Assembly (NCBI GenBank): GCA_944320855.1
Contig: CALUJF010000001.1
Span: 1-64,000, forward strand
Source of the DNA: an uncultured Phocaeicola sp.
Lineage (GTDB): Bacteria; Bacteroidota; Bacteroidia; Bacteroidales; Bacteroidaceae
Length of the DNA stretch: 64,000 nt
Direction of reading: 5' to 3'
Both the position numbers and the translations under genes were made by a program. The notes under the pieces are model-generated. The model was not told where the DNA came from, made no database searches, and saw only the letters and a list, made by a program, of their open reading frames with translations. Of the stretch, positions 15,861-23,995 are shown piece by piece (position 1 is the first letter of the stretch; every line of letters starts with the position of its first letter).

Positions 15861-17159
15861 TTAATATTCGCAAGATTTGTTAGTCATAATGTCAAGAACC
15901 ACCTTGTCTGTTTCGTTCATTCCCACAGAGCCTATTCTTGTAAGATTTCTGATACTCAAATCCACATTATCCTCTATAATACCTTCTACCGACGTAACGC
16001 ATTTTTGCTCCATTGCCATTATTGCAGAGAAAACTGCTGTCGATACCCCACTTGTCACCTTTAAGGCACAGCTTGGTTTCGCACCGTCACAAATCATTCC
16101 CGTCAGGTTTGCAATCATATTCTGCACCGCATATACAACATTCTGATACGTTCCTCCCATCAGATAAGTTATACCGCAGCTGCTTCCGGTAGCAGCAACG
16201 ACACATCCGCACAGTGCGGACAGACGGCCAAGGCTTTGCTTGATATAAATCACAGTGAGATGGCTCAAGGTAAGTGCGCGAATGAGTTCTTCTTCCGACT
16301 TGTTATTGTCTTCTGCATAGACCACTACAGGAAGAGTTGCGGCTATACCCTGATTTCCACTTCCGGAATTACTCATGACAGGTATCATAGCACCGGCCAT
16401 ACGTGCATCACAGGCAGCTGACGTATAAGAGAGTATATGGGTGAATGTGTTATTGCCCATAATATCTTTCTCGTTTTTAGCTCCCATCAGTGTCTTGCCC
16501 AACTCATGACCGTAATGCCCATTAAGAGAACGTTCGGCAGCCGACTTATTCAATCGCTTCGATTCGAGAATAAACGATATTTCTTCCAACGGAGATGTTG
16601 TGGCAAAGTCGTAAACTTTCTGTAAGGTAAGCTCAAGTTCTTCTTCCTGAACATCACCCTCTTCAGATGCCTTTTCATTCAATACGATATCATTGTTGCG
16701 ACTGATATATACGAAATGTGTATGTCCTCCGCTTATTATAGCCGTAGCCTCATCATTTCCAGCCGAACATTTCACCTCTATGTAAAGTTTTTCTTCTATA
16801 CCATATTTCAGGCTAATGTCTATAGCCTGTGAGTCTATCATTCTTTTACCTTCTTCGACAGACTCCGGTGTCAAATCTTTCAATACCTCAAGCTGGTACT
16901 CTGATTTTCCCACAATCGCTCCCAAAGCTATTGCGATGGGCAAACCTATCATGCCTGTGCCGGGAATTCCTACTCCCATAGCATTCTTAAGTATATTTGC
17001 ACTAAGGAGTACTGAAATCTTTTCCGGCCTTGTTCCCAATACCTCAGTAGCCTTAGCCACACAAAGAGCTACCGCTATAGGCTCTGTACATCCTATAGCC
17101 GGTACTACTTCTCTTTTTATAAGGGCTATGATTTGCTCTCTCTCTGATTTCGAAATCAT
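15861..17159 (-). CDS. UPF0597/CyuA-like L-cysteine desulfidase (serine-dehydratase-alpha family)
   Basis: 432 residues. Members of this family carry a [4Fe-4S] cluster and, in Escherichia coli and Methanocaldococcus, break L-cysteine into sulfide, ammonia and pyruvate. Family motifs seen: EVVPAIGCTEPIAVALC near residue 15-32, NSGSGNQGIAATLPVV, SCGITYLMGG, and MICDGAKPSCALKV. The Cys residues in the last three are candidates for cluster ligands. The start is a clear ATG at 17159. It ends 44 bases before the AlbA_2 gene and follows dsbD on the same strand by 12 bases. Serine or another beta-substituted amino acid remains a possible substrate. Confidence 0.88.
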   Translation of the reverse strand: MISKSEREQIIALIKREVVPAIGCTEPIAVALCVAKATEVLGTRPEKISVLLSANILKNAMGVGIPGTGMIGLPIAIALGAIVGKSEYQLEVLKDLTPESVEEGKRMIDSQAIDISLKYGIEEKLYIEVKCSAGNDEATAIISGGHTHFVYISRNNDIVLNEKASEEGDVQEEELELTLQKVYDFATTSPLEEISFILESKRLNKSAAERSLNGHYGHELGKTLMGAKNEKDIMGNNTFTHILSYTSAACDARMAGAMIPVMSNSGSGNQGIAATLPVVVYAEDNNKSEEELIRALTLSHLTVIYIKQSLGRLSALCGCVVAATGSSCGITYLMGGTYQNVVYAVQNMIANLTGMICDGAKPSCALKVTSGVSTAVFSAIMAMEQKCVTSVEGIIEDNVDLSIRNLTRIGSVGMNETDKVVLDIMTNKSCEY

Positions 17160-17171
17160 TTCTTACTGTCT

Positions 17172-19160
17172 TTATTTTTTGTAGTTCTTCAATCCTGTTT
17201 CCAGAAAATCTATATACAATTTAATATCCTCATCATAAGAGTATGATTTATTGAGCGGCATACCCTCATTGTCTACCAGTACATAGAAAGGCTGGGCATT
17301 TGCCCCGAACTTAGAGCGTTGCAGATAACTCCATTTGTCACCTACAGTGCGCAAGGTGCGTTCCTTTCCGTTTTCAGTAACCTTGATAGGTTCAGCCAGT
17401 TTCGTCTTATCATCAACGTAAAGAGTTATCAATACATAGTCCTCTGTCAGCAGTTTGCTTACATTCTGGTCGGTCCATACAGCAAGTTCCATCTTTCGGC
17501 AGTTCACACATCCGTATCCTGTAAAGTCAAGCATAACAGGCTTGTTGTTAGCACGTGCATATTCCATACCTGCCTCATAATCGGTAAACTTGGCATGTAC
17601 CTCGTTCTTGTATAAGTTAAAATCCTGAGTCTGCATTGGCGGTGCAAAAGCACTCACGGCTTTAAGAGGAGCTCCCCAAAGACCCGGAACCATGTATACG
17701 GCAAAAGACAATGATATCAGTGCCAGGAAAAATCTTGGTACGCTAACCTTCTGCCCGTCATCATCATGAGGGAATTTGATTTTACCTAAAAGATACATTC
17801 CAAGAAGTGCAAATATAACTATCCACAATGCAAGGAAAGTTTCACGGTCAAGTATTCTCCAGCCATAAGCAAGATCGGCCACAGAAAGGAATTTCAAGGC
17901 AAAAGCAAGCTCAAGGAAACCTAATGTCACTTTTATCACATTCATCCATCCGCCTGATTTCGGCATTGATTTCAGCCATGACGGGAAAAGGGCAAAAAGT
18001 GTGAATGGCAAAGCCAGTGCAATGGCAAAGCCCAACATTCCTATGGCAGGAGCGACAACACTACCTGTAGTAGAAACTTCCACCAACAGGAAACCTATAA
18101 TAGGACCGGTGCACGAGAATGACACAAGCGAAAGCGTAAACGCCATCAGGAAAATACTCAAAAGTCCGGTAGTCTGTTCAGCCTTGCTGTCTACAGCGTT
18201 ACTCCACTTTGAAGGAAGTGTAATCTCGAATGCTCCAAAGAATGATGCTGCAAAAACAAGAAGCATCAGACAGAACAGAATATTGAACACTGCGTTTGTA
18301 GACAACGCATTAAGAGCGCTTGCTCCAAAAATAAGTGTAATGGCAAGACCGAGCGTGAGATAAATTACAACGATGGAAGCTCCGTATGTCCATGCATCCC
18401 TGATACCTTTCTTCTTGTCCTTTGTACGTTTAAGGAAGAAACTTACCGTCATTGGTATTATAGGCCATACACAAGGAGTGAATAATGCCAGAAGTCCGCC
18501 GGCCAGACCTGTCAGGAATATGTAAATCCAAGACATTGATTCTTCACCGGCATGTTCACCGAAACTGTTCAATTCGTTTATCACCGGTTTCCAGTAGTCT
18601 ATCTTATCACTTGCTCCAATTTTCAAAGGAGTGAGAGCTATTGCAGATGGAACATTATCCTCAACTGTCTTATTATCATTTCCTGCTGATACAGAAGCTG
18701 CATCGGCTGTTCCGCTGAATTCAAAATCTACACTTGTGGGAGGAAGGCAGTTCTCGTCATTACACGCACCATATTCCAGATATCCCTTAATACTGTATTT
18801 ATCATCAGTAATTTTTATTTTCTGTACAAAAGTGGCTTTACTCTCAAAAAAACGGACCTTCATACCAAATATCGGATCCATTTCCTCTATCTCATTACCT
18901 TGCGGGAGAAGCTTTCCATTCACTTCGGCTCCTGATATATTATCAACATTAAATGTTGCAGAAATAGGTCCACCATCACCCAAGTCAGTTGAGTATACAT
19001 GCCATCCTTTTTCCATCACAGCATTGAAAACTATTTCAGCCTCTGTTTCTGAAATTCTTTTCAGTTCACTATTAAACTTTACAGGTTCCTGAATTTGTGC
19101 CAAAACCGGCAGTGCCAAAACGGCTGTCAGCAGCCAACAGAAAAACAATCTCTTTGTCAT
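17172..19160 (-). CDS. dsbD: thiol:disulfide interchange protein DsbD
   Basis: 662 residues in three parts. After the signal peptide (cleaved after VLAQ) comes a periplasmic immunoglobulin-like domain (about 25-150) with the Cys pair in YGACNDENCLPP. Next is an eight-helix transmembrane domain (about 205-490) with the essential Cys in FTPCVWPIIPMTV and FSCTGPIIGF. Last is a C-terminal thioredoxin domain (about 540-662) with CxxC in GYGCVNCRKME. The protein passes electrons from cytoplasmic thioredoxin to periplasmic substrates. A -7 box (TATCTTTG, minus strand, 19196-19203) lies 36 bases before the start. It leads a set of minus-strand genes with the CyuA-like gene. Confidence 0.95.
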   Translation of the reverse strand: MTKRLFFCWLLTAVLALPVLAQIQEPVKFNSELKRISETEAEIVFNAVMEKGWHVYSTDLGDGGPISATFNVDNISGAEVNGKLLPQGNEIEEMDPIFGMKVRFFESKATFVQKIKITDDKYSIKGYLEYGACNDENCLPPTSVDFEFSGTADAASVSAGNDNKTVEDNVPSAIALTPLKIGASDKIDYWKPVINELNSFGEHAGEESMSWIYIFLTGLAGGLLALFTPCVWPIIPMTVSFFLKRTKDKKKGIRDAWTYGASIVVIYLTLGLAITLIFGASALNALSTNAVFNILFCLMLLVFAASFFGAFEITLPSKWSNAVDSKAEQTTGLLSIFLMAFTLSLVSFSCTGPIIGFLLVEVSTTGSVVAPAIGMLGFAIALALPFTLFALFPSWLKSMPKSGGWMNVIKVTLGFLELAFALKFLSVADLAYGWRILDRETFLALWIVIFALLGMYLLGKIKFPHDDDGQKVSVPRFFLALISLSFAVYMVPGLWGAPLKAVSAFAPPMQTQDFNLYKNEVHAKFTDYEAGMEYARANNKPVMLDFTGYGCVNCRKMELAVWTDQNVSKLLTEDYVLITLYVDDKTKLAEPIKVTENGKERTLRTVGDKWSYLQRSKFGANAQPFYVLVDNEGMPLNKSYSYDEDIKLYIDFLETGLKNYKK

Positions 19161-19195
19161 TTGTTACAATAAAATAATGAGTTTATATTTTTCGG

Positions 19196-19203
19196 CAAAG
19201 ATA
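19196..19203 (-). promoter_or_regulatory. -7 box of dsbD
   Basis: TATCTTTG on the minus strand, an exact TAnnTTTG match 36 bases upstream of the dsbD start; no exact -33 box at the 19-base spacing. Confidence 0.4.
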
Positions 19204-19475
19204 CGCATTTTATATAATTCAACTTTAAGAGTGGAATATTAAAAGTTCATTGAATATTAAAAAAAGCATCATAATCAGTTCAAATAGTATAAAACATCTA
19301 TACATATTCTATAAATACAAGTTATATTTTTATATATACAGACTGTATTTATATAAATATAAGCTTTGTTTTTATAAAAATAGATTGTATTTATAGATTT
19401 CGAGCATTCAAATTACATTTTACGCTCTTGAATTTTATTTTTTGTGGCCTATGCACCATTTTTTCTCTAAAAAAG
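19204..19475. other. AT-rich gene-free interval upstream of tRNA-Ser
   Basis: Together with its flanks this is a 385-base gap between the dsbD start and tRNA-Ser. It holds the 21-base AT-rich tandem repeat (19301-19405), the dsbD -7 box and the tRNA promoter. There is no open frame that looks coding. Confidence 0.6.
19301..19405. repeat. five imperfect 21-bp AT-rich tandem repeats
   Basis: Units 19301-19321, 19322-19342, 19343-19363, 19364-19384 and 19385-19405 align without gaps. The shared core is TGTATTTATATAAATA, itself near-palindromic, with TATA in the middle of every unit. The 21-base period is two turns of DNA, which would place each TATA core on the same face. Purpose unknown. Confidence 0.6.
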
Positions 19476-19506
19476 TTTGCACATTCAAAAAAAAGCAATA
19501 CATTTG
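19476..19506 (+). promoter_or_regulatory. consensus promoter of tRNA-Ser
   Basis: TTTG (19476-19479), exactly 19 bases, TACATTTG (19499-19506). Both boxes are perfect. Transcription would begin near 19512, about 34 bases before the tRNA. Confidence 0.85.
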
Positions 19507-19545
19507 CATCGCTTTTGAGAAAGAAAGCACTTCGGAAGGAGTTCT

Positions 19546-19630
19546 GGAGAGGTGGCAGAGTGGTCGATTGCGGCGGTCTTGAAAACCGTTGTACTGCGAG
19601 GTACCGGGGGTTCGAATCCCTCCCTCTCCG
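19546..19630 (+). tRNA. tRNA-Ser (anticodon UGA)
   Basis: 85 nt. Acceptor GGAGAGG/CCTCTCC, anticodon stem CGGT/ACCG with loop CTTGAAA (anticodon TGA), a long variable arm (TACTGCGAGGTACC), and a T arm GGGGG-TTCGAAT-CCCTC. The long variable arm confirms tRNA-Ser. CCA is not encoded. Confidence 0.96.
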
Positions 19631-19643
19631 CTCAATAATAAAT

Positions 19644-19675
19644 AAACCGCTGATTTTCAGCGGTTTTCTTTTTTT
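19644..19675 (+). terminator. terminator of tRNA-Ser
   Basis: Perfect stem AAACCGCTGA (19644-19653) / TCAGCGGTTT (19657-19666), loop TTT, followed by a long T-run. Confidence 0.92.
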
Positions 19676-19745
19676 ATATATACATCTTATTCCCCTATTT
19701 GGGAAGAAGAGAACTCAACTTATAATTTTAATAGACTTGTAAATA

Positions 19746-19793
19746 CAAAATAAGACTCGAACTTTGGATTAACAATGCTCGAGTCTTATTTTG
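19746..19793 (-). terminator. terminator of the M13 peptidase gene
   Basis: Perfect 15-bp stem CAAAATAAGACTCGA (19746-19760) / TCGAGTCTTATTTTG (19779-19793) with an 18-base loop, a few bases after the peptidase stop. Confidence 0.75.
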
Positions 19794-19801
19794 TTTTCAT
19801 A

Positions 19802-21838
19802 TTACCAAATCCTCAAACGGTTTTCAGGTGCAATGAACATAGAATCTTTTTCAGTGATACCGAATGCTTCATACCATGCATCAACATGTGGAAGAGCACC
19901 GTTTACACGCCATTCGCCAAGTGAGTGTGGGTCCGACTTAGTACGAGAGCGGATTTCCTCTTCACGAATATTGCCTGCCCAAAGTGTAGCATATGCGATG
20001 AAGAAACGCTGGTCAGCAGTAAATCCGTCTACATCTGGAAGAGGATTGTTCTTTGTTGCGTTCTTATAAGCAAGATAAGAAACATTCAAACCTCCGTGGT
20101 CAGCTATATTCTCACCCAAAGTCAGCTGTCCGTTAGCTTTCAATCCCGGAAGAACCTCAATATTGTTGAAGAAGTCTACCATTACTTTTGTACGTTCGTT
20201 GAAACGGTCGCCGTCGCCTTCAGCCCACCAGTCTTTCAGGTTACCGTCCTTGTCGTACTGACGTCCCTGATCATCGAATCCGTGTGTCATTTCATGACCT
20301 ATTACCACACCGATAGCACCATAGTTGAATGCGTCATCAGCATTCATGTCGAAGAACGGATACTGAAGAATTGCGGCAGGGAAACAGATTTCGTTAGTCT
20401 GAGGATTGTAATATGCGTTTACTGTCTGAGGACTCATCAACCATTCATCTTTGTCAACAGGTTTTCCGATACGGCTGAACATATCTTTTGTACCCCACTG
20501 TGCGGCACGGCATACATTTGCCCAGTATGAATCTTTCTCGATGTTAAGGTCAGAATAGTCTTTCCATTTGTCAGGATAACCTACTTTCACGTGGAATGTA
20601 GAAAGTTTCTCCATAGCTCTCACCTTAGTGCTGTCGCTCATCCATTCCTGTGCCTGGATACGTTCGCCAAGAGCAGTCTGAAGGTTCTTAACCAATGCCA
20701 CCATACGTTCTTTTGCTGCAGAAGGGAAGTATTTCTCTACATACATCTGACCTACTATCTCGCCCAACATTCCGTTTACGGCATTAACGGCACGTTTCCA
20801 ACGTGGCTGGTTTACCTGACGACCTGACAATACCTTTCCGTAGAAATCAAATCTTGCAGCTACGAAATTATCGCTCAGATAGTTTGCCGCAGCATCAAGA
20901 AGATTATACTGCAAATATGAGATATGGCGTGAAAGCGGCAAAGTATTGATAAGTTTTTCCACTTCCTTGATAGGCTCAATCTGCTCTACGTTGAGTTCTG
21001 TCACACCTTCTACTCCCAAAGCCTTGAGATAAGCATCCCAATCTATTCCGGAGAAAGTCTTCTTCAATTCATCGTATGACATTTTATGATAGTTGGCTTC
21101 CGGATTACGACGTTCAACTGCGCTGTAAGAAGCCTTTGCGATAGCTGTTTCAATCTCCATCACATCAGCCATTTTCTGCTTAGCTTCATCTTCTGAGAAA
21201 CTTGCCAATGTGAAAAGCTTGGTGATATAAAGTTTGTACTGTTCACGGATAGCTGTTGTACTTTCATCAGTATCAAGATAGTATTCCTTTTCGCCAAGGT
21301 TAATACCTCCCTGGGCAATCTGGAAGATATTCAAGGTACTGTTCTTAGGGTCACCGTAAACATAGTTGCTGAAATATGTACCAATACCGTTATTGAACAT
21401 TTCAGCCTTAACCTGCATAATCTGGTTCTTGTCAGATATCGCAGCTATTCTGTCAAGCATAGGCTTGATTGGAGCTATACCGTCTGCATTAAGCTTTACG
21501 CTGTCCATTGCCAGATTATACAAATCTCCGATTTTCTGTCCCTGGCTTCCAGCAGGATTTTCTTTTGAAGCAAATTCTTCAATCATTTCCTTCAACTGCT
21601 TCTGGTTGTCTTCCATCAGCATTTCGAATGCTCCATAGCGTGAGTATTCAGCTGTAAGCGGATGAGAATCATTAAAACCTCCACAAGCGAAACGGAAGAA
21701 ATCATTTCCCGGAACTGCTGTTGTGTCAAGGTTGGCAAGATTTATTCCTGTGCTCACCTTTGCTTCCTTCTGGCCTGCACATCCGGACAGTGCGGCTACA
21801 GCCAATGCTGCAAAAGCAATACAATGTTTAGTTTTCAT
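19802..21838 (-). CDS. pepO: M13 family (neprilysin/PepO-like) zinc endopeptidase, lipoprotein
   Basis: 678 residues. A lipoprotein signal ends in a lipobox (ALSGC, Cys about residue 20), so it is probably tethered to a membrane on the periplasmic or outer side. The M13 N-terminal domain spans about 35-420. The catalytic zinc motif is HEMTH in VIGHEMTHGFDDQGR, and the third ligand lies in GENIADHGGL (ExxxD motif). NAYYNPQTNEICFPAAILQ is the substrate-binding strand with its Asn-Ala-Tyr-Tyr. It degrades oligopeptides of about 40 residues or fewer in known members. The gene is monocistronic, closed by a strong terminator, and preceded by a short AGTTT-type repeat. Confidence 0.95.
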   Translation of the reverse strand: MKTKHCIAFAALAVAALSGCAGQKEAKVSTGINLANLDTTAVPGNDFFRFACGGFNDSHPLTAEYSRYGAFEMLMEDNQKQLKEMIEEFASKENPAGSQGQKIGDLYNLAMDSVKLNADGIAPIKPMLDRIAAISDKNQIMQVKAEMFNNGIGTYFSNYVYGDPKNSTLNIFQIAQGGINLGEKEYYLDTDESTTAIREQYKLYITKLFTLASFSEDEAKQKMADVMEIETAIAKASYSAVERRNPEANYHKMSYDELKKTFSGIDWDAYLKALGVEGVTELNVEQIEPIKEVEKLINTLPLSRHISYLQYNLLDAAANYLSDNFVAARFDFYGKVLSGRQVNQPRWKRAVNAVNGMLGEIVGQMYVEKYFPSAAKERMVALVKNLQTALGERIQAQEWMSDSTKVRAMEKLSTFHVKVGYPDKWKDYSDLNIEKDSYWANVCRAAQWGTKDMFSRIGKPVDKDEWLMSPQTVNAYYNPQTNEICFPAAILQYPFFDMNADDAFNYGAIGVVIGHEMTHGFDDQGRQYDKDGNLKDWWAEGDGDRFNERTKVMVDFFNNIEVLPGLKANGQLTLGENIADHGGLNVSYLAYKNATKNNPLPDVDGFTADQRFFIAYATLWAGNIREEEIRSRTKSDPHSLGEWRVNGALPHVDAWYEAFGITEKDSMFIAPENRLRIW

Positions 21839-21846
21839 AAATTAAT

Positions 21847-21903
21847 ATTTAGTTTGTGAGTTTATAAGTTTTTTAGTTTGTAAGTTTTCAAGCTTATGAG
21901 TTG
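21847..21903. repeat. short AGTTTRTRAGTTT degenerate repeat
   Basis: About four copies of an AGTTTGTAAGTTT-like 11-14 base unit between the peptidase start and the ABC-F stop. On the minus strand it reads as repeated AACTTAYAAACT and forms most of the peptidase's leader. Simple repeats of this type are common in Bacteroides intergenic DNA. Confidence 0.5.
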
Positions 21904-23837
21904 AGCTCTTCCAGTTCTATCTGAACCATCTCCCATTCCTCTTCTATCTGAGAAATCTGGTTTTTCAGTTCCTGATGCTGTTCATAGAGTTTCATATCGG
22001 ACGCTCCTTCAGGAGTTGCCATCTTCTCTTCCAGTTGAGATATTTGAGTTTCTATTTTGGATATCCTGTCCTCACAGTCGGCTGCCTGTTTCTCTAATTT
22101 CTTGATTTTCTTGTTCAGCTCCTTCTGGGCCTCATAAGAAAGCTTGCTTTCCGACTGTGCCGGTTGCTGTACATCTTTTTTCTGCGACGATGCGGTAGGC
22201 GACTGCGACAGATGCAATTCATTCAGGCTTTCCATTTTCTTTTTCTGTAGGAAGTCGTATATACCTCCGATATGCTCCTTCACTACTCCACCACCAAACT
22301 CATATACCTTGGTTACAAGTCCGTCGAGGAACTCACGGTCGTGTGATACAACAATCACAGTTCCGTCAAACTCTTTGATAGCTTCTTTCAACACATCCTT
22401 AGAACGCATATCCAGATGGTTGGTAGGCTCGTCCAGTATAAGGAAGTTCACAGGTTCAAGCAGAAGTTTTATCATTGCCAGACGGCTGCGTTCTCCTCCG
22501 GAAAGGACTTTCACCTTCTTGTCAGAAGCCTCACCACCGAACATGAACGCTCCAAGTATATCGCGTATCTTCAGACGAATATCACCTTTTGCCACACGGT
22601 CAATAGTATCGAATACAGTTACATTCTCATCAAGAAGCTGTGCCTGGTTCTGTGCGAAATATCCTATCTGCACATTATGCCCTATCACAAGTTTTCCCTC
22701 GTACGGAATCTGGTCCATAATACACTTCACCAATGTAGACTTACCTTCACCGTTCTTTCCTACGAAAGCTACCTTCTCACCTCTGTTTATTGTAAGCGTA
22801 ACATCGTGGAACACCACATGGTCACCGTATGCTTTCTTTACATTCTCGCATATCACCGGATAGCTTCCCGAACGCATTGCCGGTGGAAATTTCAGTCGCA
22901 AAGAAGAAGTATCCTCATCGTCTATCTCAATAGGAACAATCTTTTCAAGCTGCTTTATGCGGCTCTGCACCTGAACGGCCTTTGTGGCCTTGTATCTGAA
23001 ACGTTCGATAAACTCTTCAGTGTCCTTTATTTCCTTCTGCTGGTTTTCGTATGCACGGAGCTGCTGTTCGCGGCGTTCCTTGCGTAACACAACGAATTCA
23101 TCATACGGAACCTTATAATCGTATATATGTCCGCATGATATCTCTATAGTTCTGTTAGTGACATTATTGATGAAAGCACGGTCGTGACTGACAAGTACCA
23201 CAGCTCCCGGACTCATCTTCAGGAAGTTTTCAAGCCACTGGATACTCTCTATGTCAAGGTGATTTGTCGGCTCGTCAAGCAAAAGGACATCAGGACGGCG
23301 CAATAACAGTTTGGCGAGTTCGATACGCATTCTCCAGCCACCGCTGAATTCAGATGTAGGTCTGTCAAAATCGCTTCTTGAGAATCCCAATCCGGTAAGA
23401 GTACGTTCTATCTCTGCCTTATAGTTTGTTCCACCCATCATCATGAACCTCTCGTTCTCATGAGTGAAGCGGTCTATAAGTTCGTGATAACTTTCAGAAT
23501 CGTAGTCTGTTCTGTCGGCAAGTTCCTGATTCATTTTAGAGATACTGTCCTGCAATTCAAAGATATGTTCGAAGGCCATTTCAGCCTCAGCCATAACAGT
23601 TCTGGTATCACTCAGTATCATGACCTGAGGCAGATACCCTATTGTAACTCCACGCTGAACCGCAACTACACCATCAGTGGGCGACTGTAATCCGGCAAGA
23701 ATCTTCAGCATAGTAGATTTACCGGCTCCATTCTTACCGACAAGTGCTATACGGTCCTTCTTATTTATCACGTATGATACATCCTCGAACAGAGGAGTAA
23801 CTCCAAACTCAACTTTTAATCCTTCTACTGAAATCAT
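21894..23837 (-). CDS. ABC-F family ATPase (Uup/YdiF-like)
   Basis: 647 residues. Two ABC ATPase cassettes without membrane segments: first Walker A GKNGAGKST, signature FSGGWRMRIELAKLLL, Walker B LLLDEPTNHLD; second Walker A GKNGEGKST, signature LSGGERSRLAMIKLLL, Walker B LILDEPTNHLD. A linker (the P-site tRNA interaction motif region) lies at about 235-290, and a C-terminal coiled coil (about 545-645, rich in Glu, Lys and Gln) resembles the DNA-binding tail of Uup. ABC-F proteins act on the ribosome to rescue or regulate translation; some give antibiotic resistance, but this form fits the housekeeping type. A -7 box (TAACTTTG, 23867-23874) is upstream. Confidence 0.93.
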   Translation of the reverse strand: MISVEGLKVEFGVTPLFEDVSYVINKKDRIALVGKNGAGKSTMLKILAGLQSPTDGVVAVQRGVTIGYLPQVMILSDTRTVMAEAEMAFEHIFELQDSISKMNQELADRTDYDSESYHELIDRFTHENERFMMMGGTNYKAEIERTLTGLGFSRSDFDRPTSEFSGGWRMRIELAKLLLRRPDVLLLDEPTNHLDIESIQWLENFLKMSPGAVVLVSHDRAFINNVTNRTIEISCGHIYDYKVPYDEFVVLRKERREQQLRAYENQQKEIKDTEEFIERFRYKATKAVQVQSRIKQLEKIVPIEIDDEDTSSLRLKFPPAMRSGSYPVICENVKKAYGDHVVFHDVTLTINRGEKVAFVGKNGEGKSTLVKCIMDQIPYEGKLVIGHNVQIGYFAQNQAQLLDENVTVFDTIDRVAKGDIRLKIRDILGAFMFGGEASDKKVKVLSGGERSRLAMIKLLLEPVNFLILDEPTNHLDMRSKDVLKEAIKEFDGTVIVVSHDREFLDGLVTKVYEFGGGVVKEHIGGIYDFLQKKKMESLNELHLSQSPTASSQKKDVQQPAQSESKLSYEAQKELNKKIKKLEKQAADCEDRISKIETQISQLEEKMATPEGASDMKLYEQHQELKNQISQIEEEWEMVQIELEELNS

Positions 23838-23866
23838 TCTCTACATATAGATTTACAAAGTGTCGG

Positions 23867-23874
23867 CAAAGTTA
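23867..23874 (-). promoter_or_regulatory. -7 box of the ABC-F gene
   Basis: TAACTTTG on the minus strand, 30 bases upstream of the start; the -33 side has only TTGTTT-like sequence. Confidence 0.4.
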
Positions 23875-23928
23875 GTATTTTTATGTTAAACAAGAATTAT
23901 CGGTTAACAAGATTTTATTAATAAATAA

Positions 23929-23959
23929 ATCAGGTTCCGGCTTCATACCAGAACCTGAT
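23929..23959 (-). terminator. terminator of the SusC-SusD-GH2 operon
   Basis: Stem ATCAGGTTC (23929-23937) / GAACCTGAT (23951-23959), loop of 13, followed on the minus strand by TTATTTATTAAT. It lies just downstream of the GH2 stop. Confidence 0.75.
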
Positions 23960-23995
23960 CATGAGAATATGACCCGCCAAATTATATCTTATACT

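Noticed and set aside
19546-19675. Integration site of a mobile element at tRNA-Ser
   Set aside because: No integrase and no direct repeat of the tRNA 3' end was seen nearby; the next gene is a housekeeping peptidase.
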